DNA from: Toxorhynchites rutilus septentrionalis | Taxonomy: Eukaryota > Arthropoda > Insecta > Diptera > Culicidae | Direction: 5' to 3' | Assembly (NCBI RefSeq): GCF_029784135.1 | Contig: NC_073745.1 | Span: forward strand, 98,043,105 to 98,107,104 | DNA: 64,000 bases | Part shown: one piece after another, positions 11,502-23,689 of the stretch | How positions within the stretch are numbered: the first letter of the stretch is position 1 | Layout: every line of letters starts with the position of its first letter | The notes under the pieces: generated by a model | Database searches by the model: none | Seen by the model: the letters and a program-made list of their open reading frames with translations, nothing else | What the model was told of the DNA's origin: nothing | Position numbers and translations under genes: made by a program

Positions 11502-14500
11502 GAATGAAACTAAATTAATGATGTTCTTTACATATTTCAATTCGTAGTACTTACTCTTACTCGACTAGTATTAAAATAATTCCAATATATTCAGACAAGT
11601 TTCATAATTATAATACAAAATCTTGAGCAGAAAAAAATAATCTGTTCAATATTCCTTGCAGAAAACTTGTACTTTATTAGGGAATATTCATTCTATACGG
11701 AAAATTCAATCATAGTTTATTATTTTTTTTGTAAAAATGCGTTTATTACTCGCTAAAATGTAAACCTTTATGTACTTCATGCACACATATAGTTTCTCCC
11801 AGTCTCGTATTTGCAAATAAAGAGCCGAGCATCCGGTCATCATCCTATTGCGAATTTTATATTTTGAAATGTTGTTTCCCAAGGCAAAATATCAACAATG
11901 CAACAAGCAAACCAAACAGCTCGACAAATTATCCCGACAGCTTCCACCCGACTCTATCTATAACAGGAAGTTAGAGCTAACGATCAAAATTCTATTCAAC
12001 TAGAATTATATAATCATTCATCACTGTTGTTCTATTCATGACTATATTTCTTGAGAGAAATCTGCACAATTAATTAATTTAGTTTTTACTGATTCTCGAA
12101 ACCTTATGTCGGATGTCTCCAGCAGTCATTTAACAAATGATGACAAAAGCATTGTTGAAATTTTTCCTAGTGACACATTTAAAAAAGAGACAGTTTCAAA
12201 AAAAATATTACAATTTATGGTCGGGATACTAGATGTGTTAATACAAAATAACTAACAATCTGAGAGAAAATATTGAATACCTACACGGGCGACCGATAGA
12301 CCGCGAACTACCGTTTGGCTATCCCTGGTTTATACGCTCCCTGAAACTTTTTGTACAAAAGACCGCATTGCTTCCCGTTCAGACCTTTCTTAGCCCGGAG
12401 AAGCGAAATATCGCTGAGAGCTAGATCAGAGTATGGCTTCAAAGATTCAAAATTGAATTTACTAACATACCCTCACGCCACTAGCGATCCGCTTACACTA
12501 TCTCGGAGAGTTCAGAACATGAAACCCGGTATGCTAAGTAAAAATACGATCGAAATCTATCAACAGGCGCTAGATTGACATCCGCAATGAATACATGTGA
12601 GAGGTCTCATGATGTTTTGGTGGTTTTAAATAATTTGAAAATATTCGTACACAGTGATGAATCAACTATTTATAGTGAGCGACACAATAAAAAACAAAAG
12701 ATACAAATCCAGGATTAAAAAAATAATCATCAGATACACCTGTTGTTACAGGTAGAGCAAAATTTTTTACGAATCTCTAATTTTATCACCGGTAATGGAT
12801 CGCTATTAAATCATTTTGAACCCCACTTGTAGTTTTAAGGAGAATACGACTTGGAAGATAAACGTGCGCAAACGTAAAGAAACCACAAGCACGTGGGTGC
12901 CTTTTATGTGTTGTGTTGTTGTTTTTCCTACTTTTGAAAACGGGAAGCAACGAGCTATGGAGAGGGAGAGGATAACAACGCGGTCGCGTTTATACGAATG
13001 GCAAGACATATTTCATGACATTTCCTGAAATTAATGTTGGTTTCATATATTTCTTTGATACTGTTTCCCTGCCACTGTCGTTGGACCTGATAGACAAGTT
13101 TAATACGAGTAGGAAAACTATAGTGACTAAGTGTGGATGGTGATGCTTGAACACAAAAAGCAGTACAAAACCCGAACAATCAAAGTGAAATGATGGATTG
13201 GCCTGGTACGTATTAAACGTGTACTCGGAGATTATTTTGTCGAGATGAATGACGTTGTCAGAACGTTACTTAGCTGTGATTATTATTGTTACCATTCGTT
13301 GAAACACATGGAAGTCAATGCCAAGATCGAACAACAAAAATAACGTGGAGGTGTGAACCGTTGACTTCGTTCGAACAGCTTACATTTCGCGTCGAAACTA
13401 TTTGCGCCTTCACGATAGCGGTGATGCTGTTCGACGGGATCAACCCGCTAGTGATTTACAGATTACGTAGTGAAAATAAATCAATTCACCGGGCGGGAAA
13501 TTAACTTATAAAAATAACTCCAAGATCTAAGTTTGCGAATAAAAAATAAAAAAATGCTTCAATTCACGATTCATTTTTACGCACGTCAACCTGCTTGTCG
13601 GTGGCTCATCTTTTTTCCCCAGCGGTGACCAAGACCAGATAAACGTGCTTCTGTTGACGGGGCGGGACGACAAGGATGAGAAATGTGTCCCACACAAAAC
13701 CGAACAGTCGCATTTCGTTTAATCGATTTCATAATATTTATTTCAAACACTTTGAAGTGGACAGGATGGTGCTTCGCGTGTTTGGCACCATGTGATCAGC
13801 TGCCGGAAAGATTTCATCGATGTTAACGTTTGCTAGACACTCACTGCATAAACTCTCCCCCGCCTCATTTGCGTCGATTGTTTGGTTCCCGATCTGATGA
13901 AAACATTTCGAGGGGACATCCGACAAATCCATCCTGTATCGAATGGTTGAGCGTTCGATGAATTTGAATGAGGTACGGGGATTAGCTTACGGGATGTCAT
14001 AGCTAATAGTGACTCGGAATCAAACGCTCCGTGTTACTTTATTGATTCGTATTGTGGATTTCCTCACACTCGAGATTCCAAATGTAAATTATTAGCTCCA
14101 TTACGACCCATAAAAAATCACACATCCAATTTATACATTTGAAAGCTTCCTCTAGTTTGAGCATTTTATCAGCAGCAAAAAAAAAGCGTCAATAGCCCAG
14201 TGTATATTTGGTCAGCACGTAAAATCTATTTTTACAAGAAGATGTTTGTCGTATGTCACCCATGGGAGAATTTTATTTGTATACATTTTGCAGACCCGAT
14301 GTAAATATACTATTGTGAGTGATGAATAGACACGCTGTCGAAGTTGAATTATGTTTTCTAGAGTGGTACAGATGTCGATCCTTTTTTTCGCGAAAGCAAC
14401 GTCTTTGAGCATCAGCGGAATTCGGATCATTCATTTGACCTGTACAGCAAATTGTGCCTCAAATTGTTGCTCGGTTCAACAAAGTTTGTTTGAAGTTTAA

Positions 14501-14633
14501 CCAATACATTCATAAAACCAACCAATGTCCATAACTGAAAACAATTGGGGAATCACGAACATGAAATTGAGCGCCAACACAATTTTCAAAAACAAGCTAT
14601 TTTTTTGTATTCATAAAATAATCTATAGAAATA
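11502..14633. other. No supported gene (3.1 kb)
   Basis: Short frames only. One minus-strand frame at 13738-13932 has a LCSECLANVN stretch faintly like half of a ZAD zinc finger, but no partner Cys pair or splice site lets me call an exon. No terminal repeats or RNA genes were recognised. Confidence 0.45.
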
Positions 14634-15183
14634 CAGCAATTCCATGCCAAACCGATATAGTGGTTCTCAGATTTCCGTAAAAAAGCTGTAGTATTGTTCC
14701 TTATCGCAAAATATTAGACTCGTTTTTTTCTATTTTTTTATTTGGGTGTCCATTTCCATTTTAGGGTGGTCCAAAAAATCGATTTACCCCTTTTTATCCG
14801 GAAATCACTTTTATACAAAATTAATAACTTTTAAACTACTGAATCGGTTGGACCAATTGAAGCCAATAAGCTTATCTTCTCTGGAAAAATACAATACTGG
14901 CAAAAAAAATTGAATTTTGTTTTTGTAATTATTGATTTGAAGCCAATGAGTTGGTCTTCTTTGAAAGAATACCACACTTGCATAGAAATTGGACTATAGT
15001 TGCACAGATGTAGTATAGTTGCATAGGACTATTGAACGAAAAATTGTAAACATGTTTACTTTGAAAAATATTAACTCATAAACGAAAATAGACACCTCTC
15101 TGATATTTAGATATGTTATGTGAAAAAATCTCAACTTTCAAAAAAAAATATAATAGCCCACATATAATATATAGATATATTAT

Positions 15184-15440
15184 ATAATAAATAATATCCT
15201 CGAATGGAGCTATGGTTCCTAGAGGAACTTCGCCGTCTCAACGTAGTATTACTTGTGTCATTTTTATTAGTACTTAATTGAGATTTCTATGCCAAATAAC
15301 ACGCTTCGAATGTATTCTGAGTGGCAAGCTCTAGAATACGCGTGACCACAGTGCTAGTCAGAGGAATCGAACCCGAACCCCCGACATGTTAGGTGTGACG
15401 CTAACCACTCGGCCACAGGAGCACTCATAATAAATAATAT
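15184..15440 (-). mobile_element. tRNA-headed SINE (Ser/Leu-type head) with 14-bp TSD
   Basis: The element lies at 15198-15426 between ATAATAAATAATAT direct repeats at 15184-15197 and 15427-15440. On the minus strand the head reads GCTCCTGTGGCCGAGTGGTT (A-box) and then GGTTCGATTCC (perfect B-box). These are RNA polymerase III internal promoter elements about 45 bases apart. The tail after the head is about 130 bp and has no A-run. This is a SINE rather than a tRNA gene because the acceptor stem does not close, a long tail follows, and TSDs flank it. Confidence 0.85.
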
Positions 15441-16079
15441 ATGTTATATATTAAATAGAGCCCACAATAATAATAAAAAATGTGGTGCCCTTGGTTCCGA
15501 AATCATGTGAACTATGAAAAACAAGTACAACCAATACTTACGAAAACAAAATTCTATTCTTTTCCCAATATTTTTCTAAACAAGAATAGCTCATTGGCTT
15601 TCATTAGATATGTCGATCATTTTAATCGGTCAAGCAGTTCAAAATTTTTTAATTTTTGTGGTGGAAATAAAGGGTAAAAATTTATATTTCGTACCATCCG
15701 TTAATTTTGAAAAATCATAACTCAAGGACAAAAAATAACGCCTTTTTGATTTTTGGATAGGTTATGTAAAAAATTATCAGCTTTCAAGAAAAAATATAAA
15801 AAAATATATATAAAATATATAAAAATATAAATAGTGCCCTTGGTCCCGAGACCATGTAAATTATAAAAATCGAATACAATAAATAATTTTGAAAACAAAA
15901 TCCATTTTTTTTGCAATTGCAATTTTCGAAAATTATTATTGACTAGTTCATTGCCTTTAATTTGATATGTTGATCATCAGAATCGGTCCAGTATTTCAAA
16001 AGTTAGATTTTTTTTTAAAGTCATTTTTAGGAAAAGGCGAAAAAGTTGATTTTTCGGACCGCTCCACAATGGTCCAGAG

Positions 16080-18330
16080 GATGTATTTAAATGGAAATTA
16101 GGATTTGGAGCTCGACAGTTATTCTCTAGACAAAAACTGTCTTCGACAGAGTTGTTACATATGATAGAACGCTCATTTTAATGTTATCAAAAATAGGGTG
16201 ACCAAAATTGTCGACAAAATAAAAAACCTAACTTTCTTATCTTTATAGATAGAGGTAATCATAGTTCGACAATGTTGTAGTCATGATTTTCAAAACTATG
16301 TTATTTTTGTGTTTGAGTAAATTTAAATTGAAACCATGAGTTTTTGGGTAAAAAACATCGATAACGTTGAGTAAGATTAAGATATTGACAAGTTCTGCAT
16401 CACAAAATATTGGTATTGATAAGCTCTAAAAGTCGTACTAAGACAGTTTTGATGTAGAATTTGAAATATAAAAGTTAATGCAAAAAAAACGTATTTTCAT
16501 GGTTACCCTAATGCAACTCATAAAGTGCCAAAAACAACTTTGTGGGAGATATCTATTTTTTAGACAAAAGCTGTCTTCAACAAAGTTGTCACATATGATA
16601 GAGCGCTCATTTTTATGTTATCAGGGTAACCAAAATTGTCGATGAATTAAAAAAATCTTACTTTCTTATCTTTATAGATAGAGATAAACATAGTTCGACA
16701 ATGTTATTGCCCCAGTTATTTTAAACAACTTTGTAGAACAAAGCTTTTTCCTATCTTTTAATATAATCGATTTAGTGCTTTTTTCTAAGTTGCGTTAGGG
16801 CCACCATCAAAAAAAACTTTTATATTTCAAATTCTACCTACAAACTGTCTTCGGAAGAATTTTAGAACTTACTAATACAAACATTTTGCGATGCAGAGCT
16901 TGTCAATATGTCTACTTCGCTCAAATTTATTGATGTTTCTTCCCAAAAAATACGCTCTCTGCAATTGTTTGCCATTCTTTCTGGGGCAAACATAAACAAA
17001 TTGTATTGACGGCATTTGAAAGAGCATAATTCACTCTACATGATGTGTGATTTTCAAAACTATGTTATTTTTAGTGTTTGAGTAAATTAAAACTGAAATC
17101 ATGAGTTTTTGGGTAAAAAACCATTAATAACTTTGGGTAGGATCAAGATATTGATAAGTTCTGCATCGCAAAATGTTTGTATTAGTATGTTCTAAAAGTC
17201 TTTCGAAGACAGTTTTGATGTAGAATTTGAAATATAAAAGTTAGAGCAAAAAACCCGCTTTTTCATGGTCACCCTAATGCAACTTAGGAAAAAAGCGCTA
17301 AATCGGTTATATTAAAAGATAGAAAAAAGCTTTGTTCTACAAAGTTATTTAAAATAATTGCTACTTTTTTTTATCTGTATTTTAGTGACTTTCAACACAT
17401 TTGGCTGGTTCGTCACTTTGCTTCCATTTTTTGGAAGAATGTCGGGAGTGAGAATCGAACTCGCGATCTTTAGCGTGAGAGGTATGGATGTTACCACTAT
17501 GCCAGATCGCCTCCACAAAATAATTGCTACAATTTTGTCAAACAATGTTTATCTCTATCTATAAAGATAATAAAGTTAGATTTTTTATTTCATCAACAAT
17601 TTTGGTCACCCAATTTTTAATAACATAAAAATGAGCGTTCTATCATATGTATCAACTTTGTCGAAGACAGTTTTTGTCTAAAGAATAAATATCTCCCACA
17701 AAATTGTTTTTTTTTTAACTAAGTTGCATTAGGGAAACCGTTTTTTTTACTCCAACTTTTATATTTAAAATTTTACATCAAAATTGTCTTCGTGAGACTT
17801 TTAGAGCTTATCAATACCAACATTTTGCGAGGCAGAATTTGTCAATATATTTATACTGCTCAAAGTTATTGATGGGTTTTCAACCAAAAACTCATGATTT
17901 AAATTTCAATTTATTCAAATACAAAAAATACATATCTTTGAAAATCATATATTATATAGAGTGAAAGTTGTTCTTTCAAATGACGTCAACAAACTTTTTT
18001 TATGTTTGCCCCAAAAAGAATGGCAAGCAATTGAAGAGAGCGTATTTTTTGGGAAGAATAATCAATAATTTTGAGTGAAGTTTAGATATTGACAAGTTCA
18101 GCGTCGCAAAATGTTTGTATTAGTATGTTCTAAAAGTCTTTCGAAGTCAGTTTGTATGTAAAATTTGAAATATAAAAGTTAGAGCAAAAAAACAGTTTTT
18201 TTTCATGGTGACCATAACGCTACCTAGAAAAATCGCTATATTGGTTATTTCAAGAGATAGAATAAAACTTTGTTCTACAAAGATGTCTCAAATAATTGGG
18301 ACTACAACATTGTCGAACAAGGTTTACCTC
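16080..18330. repeat. Direct and inverted internal modules of the foldback element
   Basis: A block of about 200 bp recurs at about 16090-16280, 16545-16700, 17560-17700 (inverted) and 18000-18320. It contains ACAAAACTGTCTTCGACA-like, TATGATAGAACGCTCATTTT and TTATCTTTATAGATAGAGGT sequences. The arms 16080-17340 and 17560-18330 are imperfect inverted repeats around the SINE at 17365. The only frames are short, so this is non-coding repeat DNA. Confidence 0.6.
17353..17530 (-). mobile_element. Short tRNA-headed SINE with 12-bp TSD
   Basis: The element lies at 17365-17518 (154 bp), flanked by AATAATTGCTAC at 17353-17364 and 17519-17530. The minus strand starts GGAGGCGATCTGGCATAGTGG (A-box TGGCATAGTGG) and has GAGTTCGATTCTCACTCCC (B-box GAGTTCGATTC). 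An unrelated tail of about 75 bp follows and ends in an A-run. The family differs from the SINEs at 15198 and 29469. It splits one of the foldback modules cleanly. Confidence 0.88.
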
Positions 18331-18431
18331 TATTTTAGCAATTATATCTTCAGCTTTCGCTTATAATCAGATAAGAGTGTATAGATCACGTTGGCCATGC
18401 TTCACTGTCAATTTTTCGTAAATTTGGAAAA

Positions 18432-19366
18432 ATGTCGTCGAACGAAAAAGAGCGTCGTGAACTAATCCTGTGCACTCATTTCGAGAATCCGGAGTTGTCA
18501 AATCGGGACATCGGTAAGATGCTGGGAATCGTCCAATCCACGGTCAGCAGAGTACTAAAACGATACTTCGAGAACCTAACCATCGACCGGAAGGTGAAGA
18601 ACGGCAAAAATGGATGCTCCGTCAGTGAAAAAGATCACAAGCGCGTAGTTAAGCAGTTTAGACGTGATCCGAGAAGTTCGGTCCGGGATGTCGCCAATAA
18701 GCTGAATTTGTCAAGTTCATTCGTCCAGCGGACCAAGCAGCGGGAGGGCCTGCGTACATACAAGGTTCAGAAGGCTCCTAACCGCGATGAAAGGCAAAAC
18801 ATGGTGGGGAAGACGCGAGCCCGGAAGCTGTACACCGAAATGCTGACGAAGCCGCATTGCCTGGTAATGGACGACGAAACCTACGTCAAAGCGGACTTTC
18901 GTCAGCTGCCGGGCCTGTTGTTCTTCTCCGCAGAGGACAAATTCAGCGTTCCGGAGGAGATTCGCAAGCAGAAACTATCCAAGTTTGCCAAAAAGTACAT
19001 GGTGTGGCAAGCGATCTGCTCTTGCGGAAAGCATAGCGCCCCCTTCGTGATGACCGGCACGGTAAACGGGCAGGTTTACCTTAAGGAGTGCCTACAGAAG
19101 CGCTTACTACCACTATTGAAGCAGCACGAGGGCCCGACCATCTTCTGGCCGGATCTCGCTTCGTGCCACTATTCAAAGGACGTGTTGGAGTGGTACGAAG
19201 CCAACGAGGTCACCTCCGGAAGAACCCAAAAGTTGTCAAATCGGAGGCGGACTTCAAGAGAAAATGGATTTCTGTTCAAAAAAAACTACAACCTGACGTT
19301 GTACAGAACCTTATGGAAGGGGTAAAGAGGAAGGTGCGAGCATACGGGCTTGGGCTCGAAGTATGA
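18432..19366 (+). pseudogene. ITmD37E-type mariner/Tc1 transposase, third catalytic acid deleted
   Basis: The ATG at 18432 opens a frame with an N-terminal paired helix-turn-helix (SNRDIGKMLGIVQSTVSRVL, then RDVANKLNLSSSFVQRTKQR). The catalytic domain has the first Asp in CLVMDDETYVKADF and the second in IFWPDLASCHYSKDVLEWY. After EANEVT (about 19212) the sequence jumps, with a frameshift, to LRKNPKVVKSEADFKRKWIS in the +1 frame, ending at 19366. Family members carry about 28 residues here, including the PELRPIEKFW-type block with the third catalytic Glu. An internal deletion of about 80 bp has removed the active site, so the enzyme should be dead. The DD37E spacing itself cannot be measured in this copy, so the subfamily is inferred from overall sequence. 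Confidence 0.85.
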
Positions 19367-19655
19367 ATAAAAAGAAAATGCCAAAAGTTGTTTAATAGTT
19401 TTTATTTTACTGTCTTAAATTTTCAAAAGGATCGGTCTACTGGGCGAATTTCTGCAGCGTTTTTTTCCGTGATGCAATTTGATGTGACACACCCTTTAAA
19501 TGCATCTCCTGGACCATTGTGTACTCTAATATAGAAATGGGCCCCCCAATGAAAAAATTGAAAAACACGGGTCTAATATTTTGCGGCAAAGAACAAAATT
19601 ACCACTTTTCACGACAATCTGAGAGCCAGTATATATGTTTGGCATGGAATGGCTG

Positions 19656-21861
19656 AATATTAGGTTGAGGGCTCATTTTTTCCGAAGGATGCCTGTTATA
19701 ATCGATATCTCGCATTGCACATATGGTTTGGTTGAGAAGTATACAACCTCAAATTGAAATGATCCACGGGTGAATGGTATTAATTGCCATTACTCTAGTT
19801 CACTATAGAAACAAACCAAGCCGTGAGTGGAATAATACAACACGGATGAATCAATCCGAATTATGAGATTGAACTTTTTGTATGTTTACAGTAGATCTGC
19901 CAACAAATGTAGGAAAATTTCGATGAAAGAAGCAGATAATTGAGAGCTGCATTTTCCCGGCGCTCGGCGATAAATTTAAGCGTTGAGCAAATATAAACAA
20001 AGAATCTAAACTCATCCCTCCTGCGGAAAACAAACTATCCCATCATCGCATGTATCTTTCCAAATGCATTCTAAAATTGCCATCCAAACAAAAATTGAAT
20101 GCAGTTCTGTTGCGTGGCAAAATTTGGCATCATGCGACGCCACGATATGATTACCACTTGTGGGGCAAAACAAAAACAAAATAAAGCCATTATATTGTGC
20201 TAGAAATAGTACCCGTATTAAAATGACTTCACTCGCAGCTATTTTCACTTTAATTTGCTGTGAAAATAACATCTAAACTTATAGAGCTGCCGAAAAGCAT
20301 GTGATGTTTGGTACGATTATTTCTGCCTACATGACACTTCCTGATCCTAAACGGTAGCTGTTCGCGCGCTAAGTGCAGTTCAATTTGCACCATTTGCATC
20401 GTTGAATGTTTATAGAATTATTTATCCGCATCTTAGAATAACGCCAGGCCAGAATTTTGCATCCCATTGAAGGTAAAGAATCTTTTTATTTTTACAATAT
20501 TTTTTTTACAATTTTTTGTTGCTTCGTGAGCTAAGTTTTAAATCTCTGCTTTATACATATTATTTCATTGACGATAAATGTTTCTTTGTAAAGAAAATGA
20601 TCTCCAGAATATCACCACTATACTTGACAGGACAAAACAGCGATTCAATAGCATCGTCGGTAGAACCAAATTCACCGATACATTGATGCATAAACATGCA
20701 TGAGTTCTCATGCAACATGAAAACGATGAGAATTAATAAGGTCAATGACATTAATGGTAGTTTAAGTTCAGTAAAAAGACCCACAGTCGTCGCATGTCAA
20801 TGACATCCGAGGCTATCGAGGCTTTTTCTCGCACCATTTCCATAATAGTGTTGTTTTTTTTTGTTAAACAGGTTCATCACTGTTCAACAAAGGGGCCTTC
20901 AAAATTTGACGACAATAAATTAGAACGTTAGTTCAGAGCTTGAGCTTGAGTATACTGTACACTTCGTATTTGCACTCAGTGACTGACCTGAACCAGCGAA
21001 ATTGCACAAAGAACACACTGAATGATGCTCGGGACTTCAAATGGACTTCATTGCATATTGAAGTGACTCCCCCCCAAAATGAATTCGTTTCTCTCTCTCT
21101 CATGTATCACGTGTGCATGTATCGATGTTTGAGTACAACGTGGTTTGACATAAACTGCAGGTGAGCTAGTTTTTGGACTTAGGTTAAAAAACAAGTTTCC
21201 GAGAAATACGCGTTTGAAGTTTAAACTACGAAAACATCTGATTTCATAGTTTCGTGTTGGATGAAATCTCTTATGTGGTATGTTGTCACACTAGTGGACT
21301 AGTTTGAGCACAAAATATGTTTCAATCTTGCTTGTTTTTGTTACTTTGGGTGAATGCATCGACATTTCCATGGTGTATTATTCGGTTGTTTGAAGACGAA
21401 ACATTTCTTATCACTTTGCGATTTTCGTGTTACTCGTATGTTTAATTTTGACATCGCAAAGACGTGATTTAATTCATTTACAGAATTCATGATACAACTT
21501 CAATTTTTTTCTTAAAACTTAATTGCGATTTCAGTTGAAGATGTTTGCGCTAGCGATTCGAAGAAACAATCGAAAATTCAGGCCCAACAAAGAGGAGATG
21601 CTGCAAACGTGTTCAAATAGAATAAGATAGTTGGAATAAGAGAATGATGAGAGAATATTATAAATTGTTTTGTTACTTTTTCATAAACTTTTTGAATTGA
21701 CCTTGTACAAAAAACCATCTCACGGGCTGAATTTTCTACTTGGGGACCTCGGATGGGTCTCAATCGATTCTAAAGGGTTTTATGGTCTCGAATCGCGAAA
21801 AAACTCAAAATCGAAAAATAAGCCCCCTTTTTCCCGGACGATCACATATATAGATTACTAG
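19656..21861. other. No supported gene (2.2 kb)
   Basis: Scattered frames under 93 codons without motifs. No TIR or TSD pair was identified. Confidence 0.45.
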
Positions 21862-22916
21862 CTGACCCGGCAAACTTCATCCAGTCCAAAAATTTTTTTT
21901 CACGTTTTTCACCTTCAAACATTCTCGTTTTCTTACTATGAGCATGTGCATGGGTCCAATCGCAGAACTGTTCATTGATTGATCTTCTAATCGACCCCGT
22001 TGAATGTCCTTTTTACTATAAAATTCCTAGTATATCTAACAAAACACATCGATAACAGATTATTTTCAGACACAATTCTCGTTCAAGATTTTTCAACCTT
22101 GCAAGTGGTTGAAAAATCTTGAACGAGAATTGTGTAACACATGTTTCTCCGTTATATGGAATAAATGTTTGATACAGAAAATATGATACAAATAAGACAG
22201 AATGAAGATACTTTTTTATTGGTTTAGATAGAAGGAGTATATATAGGAGTGCGTTTCACACATTAAAATTTATTTCCAGTTTCGAACAAAGATCAAATTC
22301 GCTAGCGCAAACATCAAATGGACTAACAGCACTTGTCACTATTTAATTGTAGAACATATGGGAATTTAATTTTCCAAATTTTCCCTTTTTCCTTCAGAGT
22401 TTTCCGAATTAATATTTTCATGGGGCCCCTCTCCATTCCAGAGAAGGGATGGGTGTCATACCATCATAGAAACATTTTTCATACCCAAAAACCCCCACAT
22501 CCCAAATTGTGCTTCATTGGTTCTCGAGTTATGCAAAGGTTTGTGTTTGTGTGCCCTCTGTAATTTGTGTTTCATTTGTATGGCAGCCCCCCTTAGAGAG
22601 GGGATGGAGTGTTTAACCACCATAGAAACATTTATTGTACCCTAAAATCTCCATATGCCTAATTTGGTTCCGTTTGCTTGATTAGTTCTCGAGTTATGCA
22701 GAAATTTGTGTTTCATTTCTATGGACGCCCCCCCCCCTCCTCAGAAAGATGGGAGGAGTTTTGAACCACTTTAGAAATGTTTCTTGCCCCCTAAAACCTC
22801 CACATGCCAAATTTGGTTCAGTTTGCTTGATTAGTTCTTGAATTATCCAGAAATGTATGCTTCATTTGTATGGCAGTCAGACAGACAGACAGACAGAAAT
22901 CCATTTATATATATAT
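21862..22916. repeat. Interspersed repeat beginning GCTGACCCGGCAAACTT and ending in (GACA)n and (TA)n
   Basis: Starts GCTGACCCGGCAAACTTCAT. It contains a block repeated three times, with CATTTGTATGGCAGCCCCCC, GGTTCTCGAGTTATGCA and CCCATATGCC-type motifs (about 22420-22560, 22570-22700, 22710-22860). It ends in GACAGACAGACAGACAGAAA and a TA run (22873-22916). A diverged second copy is at about 37850-38957. This arrangement is common in arthropod genomes, but I cannot assign the class with confidence. Confidence 0.55.
22070..22135. repeat. Perfect 29-bp inverted repeat with 8-nt loop
   Basis: 22070-22098 and 22107-22135 are exact reverse complements (29/29), separated by TTGCAAGT. The related repeat at about 37945-37990 lacks the right arm and continues directly into AACATGTTTCTCCG. 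The hairpin is therefore an inverted duplication gained in this copy. Confidence 0.9.
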
Positions 22917-22920
22917 GCTG

Positions 22921-23166
22921 GACAAATATGTAGTGAAACCACATTTGCAAAGAATAAGGGACCATTTGATTTGGAGCAAACAAAGAAACTCTGTCCATCC
23001 TCGGCTCTACGAAATTATTCTGAAAGGACTGTGTATTCCGGCGACTTCAGTGCCATGTGAGCGAATTTTCTCGATGGCAGCAGGACATGTTTGCAGTGAA
23101 AGACGGAATAGACTTTCATCAGATAGCATCGAAAAAATCATGTTTATAAACCAAGATATGCAATGA
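22921..23166 (+). pseudogene. hAT transposase C-terminal dimerisation domain remnant
   Basis: An 81-codon frame ending at the stop at 23164-23166. It reads PRLYEIILKGLCIPATSVPC, then ERIFSMAAGHVCSERRNRLS, then SIEKIMFIN. The pattern (IPATSVPCERxFSxAGxxxxxxRxxLxxxxxxxLxFxxxN) is the hallmark of the hAT dimerisation domain of ZBED-like proteins. The rest of the transposase (BED finger, catalytic DDE) is absent upstream, where an unrelated repeat begins. Confidence 0.85.
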
Positions 23167-23689
23167 AGGTGATTGTGATGGAAATTTATTAGAGAAAACC
23201 TAGAATGAAGTAATAATTTTGCAATTCTATGCACTAATTAATGTTTTAAACTTTATTTTTCACGTCTTCCTTTTTATACATATCCGAATAAATCGAATTT
23301 TGAACAAAGTCATCAAGCCGCTCAAATGATCTTTTAATTGAATCCACGGCTCTCAGCCGCTCACTGAAATGAACCGTTTTGACCATCTCTACTTTGGATA
23401 CTTTTCAATAATTTATCTGAATAAAACATCTATATGTATTCTAAAAAAACCGCTTTTGGGTTGTACTTCTATTACTACTTTTCACTTAACACTCTTCGTA
23501 TACTCCTTTCAGCAAAATTTTCAATTTTACCAGAAAATGAAACTGTCTGGTATCATTTGAAAAAAAATTTAGCGTACCAGTCAATTTCATAATTCATTTT
23601 CAAAGAGAGCATTTCTAATTAGTAAATTGATTTATGGGAAAAATATTTCTAAAATTCGGTTTCGAGTAATGTTGGCTTGGTGGTTAATA
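23167..23689. other. No supported gene
   Basis: AT-rich DNA with no recognised features. Confidence 0.45.

Larger units (their letters stand above)
14634..19655. mobile_element. ~5 kb foldback element with nested insertions
   Basis: The outer ends are inverted repeats. 14634 begins CAGCAATTCCATGCCAAAC, and the complement of 19655 begins CAGCCATTCCATGCCAAAC. Similarity continues imperfectly for about 150 bp (TGGTTCTCAGATT.., CGCAAAATATTAGAC..). Just inside lies a second pair of ends at 14764 (AGGGTGGTCCAAAAAATCG) and about 16066 (complement TGGAGCGGTCCGAAAAATC), so at least two foldback elements are interleaved. Internal modules recur in both orientations between 16080 and 18330. Two SINEs and a D37E transposase sit inside. 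The family is not identified and the TSD is unclear. Confidence 0.6.

Noticed and set aside
13738..13932. Small minus-strand frame with LCSECL, considered as a ZAD exon
   Set aside because: Only one Cys pair in a weak context and no convincing splice partner.
15350..15426. Possible tRNA gene (A-box and perfect B-box)
   Set aside because: The acceptor stem does not close, a long tail follows and 14-bp TSDs flank it, so it is a SINE head. The same reasoning applies to 17440-17518.
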